This document shows, piece by piece, positions 1 through 12,210 of a DNA stretch of 64,000 nucleotides. The notes under the pieces were generated by a model. It saw nothing but the letters and a program-made list of their open reading frames with translations. It did not search any database and was not told where the DNA came from. Positions within the stretch are counted from its first letter, which is position 1. Every line of letters begins with the position of its first letter. The stretch comes from Puffinus mauretanicus (lineage: Eukaryota; Chordata; Aves; Procellariiformes; Procellariidae): NCBI GenBank assembly GCA_023333565.1, contig JAJKFH010000205.1, forward strand, positions 310,001 through 374,000, read 5' to 3'. Made by a program: the position numbers and the translations under genes.

Positions 1-823
1 TACCAGTGAGAGTTAACTGATGAACACAGTTAATTTATTTGATGAATCAGTGTCATGGGGATTGGTGAATTTTTTCATTCCTTCTAATAATAGAAAACTG
101 CAAAACTGCAGGTTATGTTATTAGTTTGAATTATCCTGGTACAGTGATTAGGAAGATTTGCCTCTTTCTGCTTTTATTGACAGTGTTTCCAGAAATGAGT
201 CTTTGTGTTTCTGCATGAGATAAAACATGTTATTGTTTGCAGGTAATGCGTGGCATCATTGTCAAAGCAAGTGGACAAAAATCAGCTCAAGACTTTGATA
301 TGAGTTTGCTTGTTCATTGCTCCAGATAAACTTTTTAATCCTGTCTGGTTTGCAAGACTGCTGCTTCCATTTAAATCAGCTTTTCACATTTCCCATACGC
401 AGAAATTTTACCCACCCCTTTTTCTCTCTTTTCCTATTGAAAGCTGAGGTTTCTAGACAGTAATCTGTTTCTAGAAATTAGGGCTTAAAAGAAATCACTA
501 TATATCCATCTCTCACAGTCTGCAGTAGTGTCATGGGACTTAACAACAAGGATTCCCCTGAAATGTTTGCAATATATATAACATGCCCAAACCTACAAAT
601 CTAAAGCTTCAAATTTAGCTTTTCCCAAATATTGAAGACAAACACTGAGTGCAATCACTCCCCTTTATAAATAAAGAGAAGGAACTTATTTTATCTTATT
701 CATCTAACACCTTTAGAAAGATGAAGTTTACCAGCATCACAGTATGTATTTTTATATACTTCCATGTCTATATGTATAATATGTGTGCCTGCGTACATAG
801 ATAATACACACATGTATACTGGC
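1..823. other. AT-rich non-coding stretch
   Basis: I see no gene, RNA or recognisable repeat here. The stretch is AT-rich and all frames are broken by frequent stops. From about 740 to 823 there is a run of alternating TATA/TGTG-like sequence that leads into the possible acceptor site of the next feature. Confidence 0.5.
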
Positions 824-833
824 ATGTTTGCAG

Positions 834-1113
834 GGGCTCAGCTCAAACGCACGCTCAGAGGGAGGTGTAGGGGGAGCCACGCTGCGCGCAAAAAAAATTC
901 AGCTTAAAGCAGGGGGACAACAAACAGAGGGAAAAATGAACTACCTGGACCTGAAACCCCAGCCCTATAGCGACGTGAATGCAACTAACTCGAATCACGT
1001 GGCTAGCAAAACCAGTAGTGAAGTCACCGAGGCTTACCGAGCACTCAGACCCTTCAGAGGACGCAGTTCAGAAGATTTTCTCTGGATCACAAAGGGAATC
1101 TGGTGGAAAAGAT
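834..1113 (+). CDS. Possible 5' coding exon, unknown protein
   Basis: This 280-base block has exon-like edges. It follows a TTTGCAG acceptor and ends at a strong GTAAGT donor (from 1114). An ATG at 936 has A at -3 and opens a frame of 59 codons plus one base that runs to the donor. The peptide begins MNYLDLKPQPYSD and is rich in polar residues; I see no signal peptide, membrane segment or known domain. The 834-935 part would be 5' UTR or an upstream in-frame extension, since the frame is open back to the acceptor. The block has more CpG than its AT-rich surroundings and carries a CACGTG E-box near 998. I do not recognise the protein. It could be a coding first exon, a non-coding exon, or a chance open frame; no partner exon is identified in the window. 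Confidence 0.25.
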
Positions 1114-3384
1114 GTAAGTTAAACTATATTTGTCCAAATTCTGTGCTAACACGCCAGCACCACCTCCTCATCTGTATGAGAGATAATAGAAGCATACTGC
1201 AGGGATTTTCAGGACAGGTTGCTCAGGACCCTCTGCCTGGCTCCATACAGGATCTCCTCCCAGAGTCTGTGTTCTCCTGATTTTTCTATTTGTGATTACA
1301 GGAGCCACATCCCTTCCCAGCTGTGAGCCACTGGCTGTTACGGTAACAGGCTCTTTGGAAAAGAAGTAGTAGGGACGTGTTCCTCTATCCGTATCTGGTC
1401 TTAATTCTCTGGAAGACTCAGCACAGGAATCCTAGAATCACGGGAAATAGAAAACCAGTGAGGATTAATTGCATTTGACTTTTTTTTGGAAGGTTGTGAG
1501 ACAGAAAGGATTGTCCCTACTCAGGCTAAAACTACATATGGATGCAAACCAAACCCCAGAACTAAGCATCCCAAAATTCCAGTTTGGCTCTAGATTTTGC
1601 CTTAAGCATTGTTGGTCCAAAGTCCTGCTTGCAGATGACTGCTAGATGGGAGGTTGGAAGGAGAAAGAATTTGAACAGGAGAAAAAAAAAAGACAGCTGT
1701 GGGGACTAGTTGGTGAATTGAAACAATTTAAATGAAACCTTTGTGATGATTTTTGTTAAAACAGATTTCCACTTTCCTTAAGCTTCTTTGTAAAGCAGAG
1801 TCTTCATTTCTAGCTACAGTTTGCTACAAAAAGTCCTACTTGCAGGAGTTTGTGTTATCGGAGATCAGTTCATCATGAAAAGTCTCTTCTGCTGTTGGGG
1901 ATAACCTATCACCTACGTTACTTGTTTTACTTGTTTTGGCCAAAGCTAGTGGGGGGGCTATGTCCAGCTTAAGCTAATTGTAGCCCGTCTGTCACTTCCA
2001 AGTGTTCGGTCCCTGCTGCAACTGTAGGCTGGGAAAAGTATCGAGCATACTTGTAAGGTTTGCAGAATACTTTGTCCCTGCATAAGAGTCTTTCGCTGTC
2101 ACAGTCTTTGCCTTTGCGGGTTAATAAAACCATCTATCACACTTCCCGATGACAGATGTCTAAATGTCCGAATAATACCCAGCATAGAGAGCTATGCGCT
2201 TTGACAGCCAGAATCAGGTTTCAGAAGAGATTGAGACGACTCCAGAAGTGAATGGAATGCACAGATGTTAGCAAGCCTGTCCTTCTGATTAAGTTTGCTG
2301 CAATGCAGAAGGTATAAATATGTTCAAATGCTCAGAAGGCCATGGGAAATGAGAGACTGCATTTTAGCACCCAGCACTTTTGAGTCCCAGGGTAATCCTG
2401 ATTTTAAGTACACCTTTTATAGACCAATCTGGCTGAATTGTTCTACAAGTTAAATGAAGCAAAGACTTTGTAGAAGTATTCTGGCAAACAATATAATGTA
2501 TCACTTAAAGAGCTATAACCAAGCAAGTGGAAAATGCAGCTCTTGTTGCAATTTAAAGCAGACTAACTGTAGTTCATAGTTAGCATTTTATTGTGGAAAA
2601 TGAAAATAAATATCAGTAAGCAAACAGGCATTGTACCCAAGTGCACTCTGCTACCCAGAGATCAACGTATGTTGTAGGGTAACCATCACCCAGGCAGCTT
2701 ACAACTCTAAGAAGAGTGTCTGTGGAGGTTTTCTGTGTGGCAGCAAGCTGGTACTGTGCAATCCCAGCTCTTTCTTCTATGGGGAAAGTGGCTCTTATTC
2801 CTGCACTCCGGTGCTTCTGCATTTGGGACAAAGCTATCACACTGCTGTGGAGTCTCCTCCAGCCCGGAGGTAACGCTGAGGCTTGGGAACAGCTTGATCT
2901 GACAAGAAGAGGGATATCTTTCAGACTCACAACCTGCCACGTGCCCAGGTCTTGCCTGAGGGTTATAGACCTATGGATTTCACACCTTTCACTCCCAGTG
3001 ACTTCACCAAGCACAGCTTTCCACTGGGCTTTCTGCAAGGAGAAGTGACTTGGGAGAAGTTTGTCGTGCTGAACTTTGATGAACCGTGGTACAATTTGTG
3101 CTTAATTGGACCGTCGTGGAGCAGATGCCCATGAAACACAAGGAGGTCGCAGTCCCGCACCGCCATAATCCCCCAACGGAATAGAATCAGACCTGGGAAA
3201 GTTTTTCCCTAGCAAAGAAATCCCAGCAGAGGAGGAGCAGAGGATAAATCAGAGATAAGGGAACCTCTCTTCAATACCTGTGATTTCTCCGTCCATTCCA
3301 GGGCTGCGCCAGCACATCCTAATCGGTTGCTTCCTGGAGTCTTAAAAAATTCACAGGGGTGGGTTCCAGCTGCTGGGTGTCTCT
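1114..3384. other. Non-coding stretch, no gene seen
   Basis: Frames are short and mostly overlap each other on opposite strands around 2.6-3.1 kb, which is typical of chance open frames. I see no repeat family that I can name. Near 1430 a short AATCCTAGAATCA string recalls the terminal repeat of CR1 but is too short to call. Confidence 0.4.
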
Positions 3385-3510
3385 CAGCGGCCGGATCTTG
3401 GGCAGGGAAAGCTGACACTCCAGAGACATAACGTGCTGCCCACCGGTGTCCCCGCGCTGCGCAGCGGTACCGCACGGCCCGAGCCAAGGCTTCAGAAAGC
3501 GCTGCTTCTG
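3385..3510. promoter_or_regulatory. CpG-dense patch 1
   Basis: About eleven CpG dinucleotides lie in roughly 100 bases around 3390-3490, including the CGCGCTGCGCAGCGG block, which resembles GC-box and NRF1-type sites. The surrounding DNA is CpG-poor, as expected for methylated vertebrate DNA, so the patch stands out. It sits about 500 bases upstream of a second, denser patch. Together they could be the edges of one CpG-island promoter. No transcript start can be assigned from sequence alone. Confidence 0.35.
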
Positions 3511-4019
3511 AATGAGTCCTAGCAGGAAGCATCGCGTTGGTGATTCGTGGATCTATAGCAGATTACATTATTTTATTCAAAATTATATCAGTAAGGCATA
3601 ATGTTTATGGGACTGGAAATGTCTTCTGAGTGACTGTTCCGGATGTTGGAAGCACTCCCTGCCCCGGGTGTCTCAGGGGTCTCGGCCAGGCTGGTAAATC
3701 TGAAATCCCTAATTCAGTCAGGACTGGAAAATGCTTTCGTCTTGAGTGAAGCATTAGAGGAGGTTTTTACACCTGGGTTTTTACAGCCTGATCTCAGCAG
3801 AAAAAAGGAATAACTCTGGATTTTCATATGAAAAGAGCTCAGGAATAACTCCTCACAACTAAGCTGTTTGGTTTAGAGTTATTCTTTTGAGCGCTGACTT
3901 TGGCTTCGTTTACTTTAAAAATCTCAACTGGCAATAGTCGCCATCCCTCCTTTCTTTCTCTGAGTCCGTTGAGAGGTGTTACCCTGAACTCTGCTTCCCT
4001 TCCGTGTCGTTTCCCTTCC

Positions 4020-4260
4020 TTGCGAGCGCTCTGCCTCTCCTCCGCTTTTCCTCCGGAACCGCCTGCCCCTGTCAGCAGGCTCTGGGCAGGGACCGGCGTT
4101 GCGTTGCCCTCAAACACCGCACAGAGCTCGGGGCAAGCGAGTGCCTGTGTGCGTCTGCGCCTGCGTCCGCACAGGGCGCGGGGAGCTGCTGTACCGCCGC
4201 GTCCCGCAGACCTGAGCACAGGGCCAACAGCCATCCTTCCCACGGCGGGAACAGAAGCAC
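4020..4260. promoter_or_regulatory. CpG-dense patch 2, CpG-island-like
   Basis: I count at least 21 CpGs between about 4021 and 4210 at roughly two-thirds G+C, close to the number expected without CpG loss. That is the signature of germline-unmethylated DNA. GTGCGTCTGCGCCTGCGTC (near 4147-4165) resembles NRF1-type half sites. Long open frames run on both strands here (about 3839-4352), but this is expected in GC-rich sequence because stop codons are AT-rich, so I do not call them genes. The patch could be the promoter of a non-coding RNA or of a gene outside the window. Confidence 0.45.
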
Positions 4261-4489
4261 AGTCTCCAGCACACGGGGGGTTAATAGCTCCAAATCTAAA
4301 GTACTCATCTGCAATCTCAATTTGCTCAGAGTCCAGCAGCTGCATTAGTTGAGATAATTCTGTCAGTGCGTGCTGTTTGTACCCAGAACATGCCTGCTAA
4401 ATTTGTTAAAGAATACCCCAGACTAACGCATCATTACACTCACAAAGTCATCTATCTTTTACTTCAGATTAATTCTTTTTTTTCCCTCT

Positions 4490-4760
4490 CTCTTCACCTC
4501 CTCCATAAATCCTGGTGCACTTAATTAATTTCAGTTCCAGTGTAAGGTCCATAATACAGAATTGTTCAAGCAAACACAAAATTAATTATTCTATTTACGG
4601 CCTTCTCATTGAAAGGAGCATTTCATCTTTCATAATTACATTTTGGAACGTCCAATTATGAATTCAGACTTCTGCTGCTTTGCATACTGTGATTGTACGC
4701 AAGTGTCTCCATGCCAATGAGAACCAAGATTTGGGTCTTACATTTCCTTCCAATTAGACA
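4490..4760. promoter_or_regulatory. Enhancer-like AT-rich element
   Basis: The stretch holds a dense set of homeodomain-type cores: TTAATTAATT near 4521, ATTAATTATT near 4582, CATAATTACA near 4630, CCAATTATGAATT near 4652 and CCAATTAGAC near 4751. It reads like conserved non-coding DNA near developmental genes. Conservation itself cannot be seen from one sequence. Confidence 0.25.
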
Positions 4761-5644
4761 AAATTCAAGTACAGTTCCAGTCTGAAAAACCTTTTCAAGA
4801 GGTGACAGAGGGAGAGGGCGGGAGATGGGGGGTGCCTAAAGAATCAGGTTAAAAAAAAAAAATGCGTATGTGCATGCACGTTAACATTTCTTCTCCGGCG
4901 AGAGGGATGTCTTTATAACGCAGAACAAGGCTTGCTGTAGCTGGTTCAGTAACCTTACCAGCTGCTACAGGCTTAATTCTACAAGTAAAAGGCTTTATCT
5001 AGCTCTTTTTGAGATAATGGAAAAATTCCTTGGCTCCTGTGCCTTTAAAAAGAGCTTTTGAACTCATGCACAAGTTGATATATATTAAACCCTTGATTTC
5101 TGTTAATTATATCAATTTTTAATGCCTTCGATCACTCTAGCTGTTTTCCTCAGAGCTGATTTGTAAGTGAAATCTGAAACCGCAAAGGTTTTCTGCTTGC
5201 TGCAAACCTGGGGCAGCTTCAAGGTTTCACGTGTTTTTTGAGAAGTCTGGCCCCAGCCCATGAAGCAGGGGTGGAAACTCCCGGCCTCAGCAGCTCTGGC
5301 CTCTGCCTGACCGCCAGCAAAAGTCCTCTGTGTAACTGAGGTCCGTGCTGGGTGTTTGGTTCCCCTTGAAGCTCCAATGCCATGGGAAGTAGGAGGCACA
5401 GAGGGTGAATCCATGCCTTCTCCAGGGAGAGGTTCTCCACCTGCAGGTACAGCAGGGTTTGGCTCGGATTTGGAGACTGGGGGATCTCTGTCATGCCCAA
5501 AACATTTTTAAGGAAATGTTTAATCCTGCTGAAGGATCTTGGATGGGAGATAGCCACAAAGTAAGCCTTGCGTGTGTGTTATGGGGTTGTAGGAAAACCT
5601 TGACCTGAGTCCTTACCCTTCAATAGGAGGCAGGTAGGAAGAAT

Positions 5645-5740
5645 GAGCACAGGGGTGGGACCCAGGAGACCTGGGCTCAAGTCGCAGCTTTGTAACAGAG
5701 GCTGTGGGTGACCCTGAGCAGGTAATTTCAGGCCTGACCC
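5645..5740 (+). repeat. Worn MIR/CORE-SINE-like fragment
   Basis: The series CCCAGGAGACCTGGGCTCAA, then GTCGCAGCTTTGTAAC, GTGACCCTGAGCAGGTAATT and a pyrimidine-rich end follows the familiar order of old MIR/CORE-type SINEs (text resembling 'ggttctattcccagctctgccac ... tgaccttgggcaagt'). It is heavily diverged and has no flanking duplications that I can see. The family assignment is from memory of its layout. Confidence 0.5.
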
Positions 5741-7604
5741 CTACGCTCAGGTAGGAGCTGTGAGCTGGATGAGGCTGTTGGAGGCTGCTGGATGGACAAA
5801 GGGAGCACAGCCGCCTCCTGTCATCCTGGCACAGAACCTCCCCCGTGACGGTCAGCCTGGGGATAAGGCTACAGCTCTTCCTTCCCTAAGGCCTCCGAGC
5901 TCCCTGCCTCCTCCAGGAGCACTGAGAGCTGCCTTTTGCATTCAGGAGAGAGCAGGAGCTGAAACTACATCTAGCTAAAGAGGTCACCCAGGCAATCCAA
6001 TGCTTTTTATGCTGTCCCTCTTTGCATACTTGAGCAAAGGCCATCGTCAATCTGACCTTTTGAGATATCTCTTTTAAAAATTCCCGGCCAGTACAGGTCG
6101 AAATGAGCTGTTATAAGAGCTACGAAGCAGCTCTAGAGTCCTCCTGTCAAGTTTGATCATGCTCTGAAAAGCCTAAATGTGCCCATCTCCTTTAGAAAGA
6201 CAAATAAATTGCTTTAGCCTTATCTATAGTTTCACAGTGACTGCTATTCTAATAGGATGAAGCGTGGTAATCAACTTTATAGAGCATATTTCCATGGCAC
6301 ACCCGTTATGTCATGCCTTGTTTACACAATTGGAATTAGGGATTAAGAGGTACACATACTGGGCAGGGGGCCAAAAATACTTTTACAGGCCTGATTTACT
6401 GGCTAGCCCATGCAGGACTTGGGAACTGTGCGTGCACCGGCTGCAATGGGATTGCGACTGGCTTCGGCATGTAGGATTTAGCAAACTGCAACATTGCATC
6501 ACGGTGTCCGAAAAAAATTCTGAGTCCCTGGCAGGTGGGTGCTGCATGTCACCACATGAGCTCCGGCGGGGCGGGATGGATGGGACAACTGTTGCTGCTC
6601 CACTGACGTCTGTTCCTCTCCAAACACATCTTCAGTTGCTGATCTGATACCTGGGAGTTAAAACCCTAGGCACGGTGCCTGGATACTTGGTGAGAAACGC
6701 GCTGATGGTAATAACAGAGTTTAATCTGCCGTGGTGTGCAGGGAAGGGAGGTCGACAGCCGGGGCTGGGGAGCATACACCCACGGGGAGCTGCCAAGCCC
6801 TGGGCTGGTACCGGCACCGACAGAAACACAAGACGTGTAAAGAGGACTCAGACTTGAGAGCGAAGTAGATTATCCTTTTTATTAGTGGGAGTGATATCCC
6901 GTGCCTAGGAATTTTAAATTTTGGCTCTAGACACAGAAAGAGTTCTTAACCTTGAATATAATGAATGTGTCATTTACGGCCAGAGAGCCGGAGGGGTTGA
7001 CCATGCTCTTCGCCCACTTGCAGCACTCTGATCCGAGAGGATCCGTCCCTGCCTTGCTGCGTGTGAAACAGGACCGATGCCCTTTCACCCTTACACGTGC
7101 AAACCCAGAGCTTTTCTGGGGTCGTAGAGGGTGGGATGAGAGGAGAAGCAGACGGGAGGCTCTGGGGCCGGGTGTATCAGCTAGGAAAAGTCTTTCAGAT
7201 TCAGAGAAAATGGGACAAGAAGAGGCAGGGAGATGGATGTGGACATTTCCCCACTGCTCACCCCGCGGGAGGATGCAGAGGGACAGGGGCTGATTTACCC
7301 TGCAGGGACGCACACCTGCACAGGGCTCACGGCTCCAGCGGCCAAAACCCGCTAGCTAACCTCAGCCTGAACTCAAGCAAGTCTTCACTCAGGTTGGGAA
7401 GACTAAAGATATTTTTTTCCCCTCCACAGATGCTGTTGCTAATTTGTTAGCTGCGTACAAGCGCTAAGTTTGCTGGGGGAAGCCAATTTGTGCAGTTCTT
7501 AGCTCATTCAGTGGTGAAGTCTGCCTTATCTCTTGTGGGAGTGACTTCATGGCTTACATGAAAAGACATAAATAATCTGCTTTAAAAGCTGTTGGAAGAA
7601 CAGT

Positions 7605-7790
7605 GGATTTATAGGTCTTATTGCCAGAAGGGGATTATAATGACCCTCTGGTCCAGCCTCTGGCCTACCATAAGCAATTCCTGAATCAAAGCCCACATCT
7701 TGCAGTTGAGCTGGAGCATGGCTTATTTTATTTTTTTATACACATCCAATCTTGGCAACACTGCTTCATTCAATAACAAAATATTTTTCT
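7605..7790 (-). repeat. Ancient CR1 LINE 3' fragment
   Basis: Read in reverse complement, this matches the tail of old amniote CR1 elements. The plus strand shows the characteristic order: AGAAGGGGATTATAATGACC, CTCTGGTCCAGCCTC, TGAATCAAAGCCCACATCTT, GTTGAGCTGGAGCATG and ACATCCAATCTTGG. It is strongly diverged and truncated, so it carries no coding capacity. This older CR1 type is also common in crocodilians and turtles. Confidence 0.65.
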
Positions 7791-10700
7791 TACTGTCCTT
7801 AGCTGGCAGGAGTTAATTGCTCCTTTTTGTGAGCTGTGAATGGTTTTCTGCTGTTCCACCTGGCATCTCTGCTTTTGTTTGTTAATTAGGTATTAATTGC
7901 AGAGGCTGCTGGGGATTTGTAGGTGAAAAGAGCGTGTGTATATTGGTCCTGCGCAAGGGCCTGAAATGAATTGAACAGACCTCGCAACATCACTAATATG
8001 TATTTTCTGAGTGGTGTTATGGCCTGATGTTCAGTGAGCCACCGAGAGAGGTGAGGAAAAGTTTTTGGTTATTGATTCTCTGAATGCTGCAGCTGAGATC
8101 GTGCACTGCTGGTTAACGAAATACAATGCTAAGGAAAGGGGAGAGGCAGAGGGCTATTTTTTGAAATATCAAAGATGTTATAAAACATAAAGGGAAATGG
8201 TGGAAAATGGGTTAACAATGAATCAGCTCCTCATTTAACTAGTTTAACTGGAACGTTAGAAAAGGCATGTAAAAATGACCCTTGGAGAAACTGGCATTGT
8301 TATGGGCTGCTAAGGACTATAGGACAACTGAGAGGGATAATCAGAGATTTTATATCTTTTGAAATAAAATTTACGGAATAAAGTTATTTATGGGAAAAAG
8401 AAAAAGAGAAGACAGAAACTCTGAGGAAAGAATACTGTGAAGGGCAAGACACTTTAAGGGATATAAAGGATTGTTTTAAGGTGCTTTCCCAAAAACTTTT
8501 ATGAAATCAAAATATTGGGGTATAATTATTTCAATCATCTCTGATTTGAAGAATATATTAAAAGCATAAAAAGAGAAAGCTATAGTTTGGTAAATGGATA
8601 TGACTGAGCTAATTGCTTGACCTACAGGCTACAGGGCAAAGGCTGTTACTTAGAAATTCCTTGGGGAAAATAGAAAAGGAAAAATACCCACTTTGCAGCA
8701 GCAAGGCTTATCAAGAGCCACAGGGTGTCAGCTCTGGCAGGAAGGGACAGTATGGGGCTACAGACCCTTGATCTGCCTTTCTCCTCGACAGTTGGATTTG
8801 CCAAGACTATCTGCTCTGGCCATTTTGAGAAAGCCTAAAAATTCAATTTCCAGAGTGATGAAGAGGGCAAAAGAATGTGGAAAATGAGGTGGGGAAGAGA
8901 TGTTCAGTGGAGAGTTGAACAATTTCCTGTTTAATAGAGTATTTTAATGCCTCTGTTCTTTTGCTGTGCTGCCAATGATGTCTCAGAATCCAAAAATCTT
9001 ACATGGATTTTTAAAATGATTTTAAGTCAGCTAAATAAATACGTAACTGTTACTCCTGATAAGCCAGCGCATGCAAAACTATGCCTTACTTCTCCAGCAA
9101 TCTTGTTGAACCACTGTTTTTTTCTCAACAAAACTCAGGCTCTTACCTCTTTTGCCCTACTCTAAACGCTCTCCCTTGTACTTACTCGTGCTCTCATATC
9201 AACCTCCTGTATCGGGACAATGTGCTTTTCCTACCCTCAGTGCCTCTATTTACCTGCTCTCCAAGGTTATCAGGGGAATACGCAGTATCTATGATCCATA
9301 CAAACATCACAAAGTCATCAGGACAAACTGAAAAGATGGATTATCTTTAAAAGGAGAAGTATTCTGTAATTTGTACAGGGGTTGGGGATTTTCCACCCTT
9401 TGCCAAGTACCCCAAAGTGTAAATCCTCGGCAATAGGCATGTGAGCCTCCGATGGGGAAAACAAAATCAGGGATTGCAGACCTTCAGTCGTTCACTATCT
9501 TAAGTTAATCCTATATAATAATCTTTGTGGTACTTCCATTTTGCATCACTTGGGCCTGGGAGAACACGCTCGTTCTGCTCATCAGCAACAGCAGCAAAAT
9601 GTCTGGACAAAGCAGTGCATCCATGCGCTTTCCTTCATGTATTGCCTTTCCGTCCTTCTCTGGTTTTCATCTATGTCTCCAATGGAACGTTTTACTGTCT
9701 TTGTGAGTTTGCTTGTCCTGCCCCCTCCCTCCACACATCCTACAGTTGCATTTCTCTGATTAGATGCATGAAAATGGGACTTTCCAACGTTTATGTGAGC
9801 AACGGCATAGCCCCTGGAACGTGTCAGTGGATCAGAGACAGTGACAATTCTAGAAATGTAGATTTTTTAAAACAAAAATATGTTTATCCTTCTAGAGCAG
9901 AACATTCAAATTGATGGTGTTGCAATGTCAATAGTGAGTCTAGGAGACTCTGCTCCCTTACCTCATGTAACCACATGTGAGACAGCACCAAGGAGTGGTT
10001 TAACCATCATCTGATGTACTTGGTGTATTTGCCAAGGTGATGGTGGTGAGGGCTTCCAGTTGAGGCTGGATCCCAGCAAGCAACTAGTCAGAGGGCTATT
10101 TTCAAAGTCCTTCACGCTACCATGTTGCTAAGATATGTTTTTAACTCCTAACAGAGGGTTATGGCGCTGCCCAATGGGTTCTCATTTGTGTACTTGGCTT
10201 TCATAGAGAGTTTAATTATCTGTAGATGACTGTTGTATCTTGGCTGGGAAGGGTGCTGAATTGGACTGTGACATTTCTATTGGGTTAGATCCACAGATTA
10301 TGATTATTATTTTCAACAGTTTTATTGCATTGGTGATAAACCACAAACATTCTTCTTATAAACAACAAGAAACTTTGAACCTTTTAAGCACTTACTGAAC
10401 CGTGGAGAACTTGTTAAGCTGTATAAAACTCAGTGAGAAAGCAAAGTGCAAAGTACTGCCTGCCTTGCATTACTCACAGGTCTGCACAAGTGGCCTCAGA
10501 GCAATGTTCCTGGTTTACCAGCGAGCAATGGGGGGTGCCGAGTGGGCAGAGGCACCTTCTTCTTTGGTCACGGTGGAAATCTGTTCCTGTTAACCCCAGG
10601 AGAAGAGGCCCTCTGGGTCTTTGACAAATGTTTCTTGCTGATTGTGTGTGATACTGCTTCACTTCTTGACTCACCTCTCCTTCACTCTCCTTTCCTCCAA

Positions 10701-11790
10701 GGCTGTAAGTTTTTCTCAGCATGATGCCCATCCAACCCTTAGTCTTCTGGACAGAGGTTTTGAGGTCTGTAAGAGCTCTGAGAACATTTCCTCCCCTGTC
10801 TGTTCTTTCTTGTGCTGATCCCAATTAGTTTTTTGCTGGGGATGGGATGACAGGGCACTTCTCAAGAAGAAAGTGAAGAAGCAAGCTGTGGTTAGATTTA
10901 TAGTGCTAGCAAGAAGGAAACACTTGCTCAGTGCTCTTCCTTACTCTTCCTCCTCTCAAGATGTTTTTAAAAATAGGAAGGATCCCAAACTGGCTTCAGG
11001 CCAGCTTGTTTTCGAACTGTTCTGCAGCTCACAGCTTCCAAGTATCATATTCAACATCCAAAAAGGGAGAAGACGCACCGAGGCCTCACATGAACACATT
11101 TTGTTTGTGTTGCATATCATCACTACGCGTAACTTGGGACATTGTTGAAAGACCGTAGCTGTGAGACAGCTACCGAGTGCTGGGCTGCGGACACAGGAAT
11201 AGTGCAGGAGGCAGTGCTAAAATTATCACGGACAGTAGCACACATGGTAGCTGTGTAGTGCCTGCCTGTTACAAACACCCCACAGTTAATTCAGATGACT
11301 CGGTGTCACAGTAGGCTGTAAACTGGAATGACAATGAACAAAGGAACTTATTGCAGAAATATAAGAAGGTCGCAAATTCCTATAAATATAAGCAAGGCTG
11401 TTTTCCCAAGGAAAATAATTATAAAAAAAAAATTAAGGGACATTTCATAGAAAATGTGAATGATGTATTTATTCCAGAAGATGTTTTGCTCCGGAAGATA
11501 GAAAGGACACTTATCCGCCCATCAGCATGAATGTCCTTGAGAGGAGAAAGTGTTTCACCACCACCAAAAGCCAAGGAAAAGACGACCTCCATGAACCAAC
11601 ACTGTTTTTCCTACCTCTTCCCTCCAGCCCTATCCAATTACCGTGTGAAAGTCACTTGTTTTGGACTTGGGAGGTTTGCTTGAATAGGAATGCACTCCTT
11701 TTTCTGCGGAGCTTGCTTACTTGCTCCTTAAAACCAGACAAATTCAGTGGTTAGTCAATGCCTTGCTTGAAAAGACTAGTTTAAATTCCT
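7791..11790. other. Non-coding stretch, no gene seen
   Basis: Short frames on both strands lack domain-like composition or paired splice signals. I see no further repeat that I can name. AT-rich blocks around 8.1-8.6 kb contain many poly(A)-like GAAATAAAAT strings but nothing gene-like beside them. Confidence 0.4.
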
Positions 11791-11833
11791 GTGTACTCTG
11801 TACACAGTATAAAATACTAAGTAAGTATTTTAT
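11791..11833. repeat. Two adjacent small hairpins
   Basis: GTGTAC-TCT-GTACAC (11791-11805) is a perfect 6-base inverted repeat. Four bases later ATAAAATACT (11809-11818) pairs perfectly with AGTATTTTAT (11824-11833) across a 5-base loop. Both were read directly from the sequence. The role is unknown; AT-rich palindromes of this size can also arise by chance. Confidence 0.6.
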
Positions 11834-12210
11834 GCTCAGGTATTGGTTTCAGTATATTTCTGTTTATGTTAGCAATCAATTGATTTTTTTACTATGCTAG
11901 CATTTTAAGAGACCCAAAGCTCTCCCTTGCTGCCAAAACATGATGGTTACTAAATGATTCTAATATTCTCTCCTTTTATTGCCAGACGTGCTTTTAGAAT
12001 AAACTGGCTATGTGAAAAGTAATTTCTTTATGCTCTTACTCTACACTAGTGCTTCAAGAAGTGGGAGGAGGAGGAGGTGGTAAGGCTTTGGGCTCTCTAA
12101 AGAAAGAAAAATTGTTCTTTAACACGCTCCTGTTCTGGAGGAAAGCTCTCTTGTCTTATCCAAATGTGGGTTCAGGCTTTTGGGTTGTCAGAGAGCACCG
12201 GGTTCCTTAC

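Noticed and set aside
1424..1450. CR1-like terminal octamer text (AATCCTAGAATCA)
   Set aside because: Too short, and no CR1 body is recognisable next to it.
3839..4352. Overlapping 168-codon minus and 150-codon plus frames
   Set aside because: Both lie in a CpG- and GC-rich patch where stop codons are rare. Open frames on both strands at once indicate composition rather than genes.
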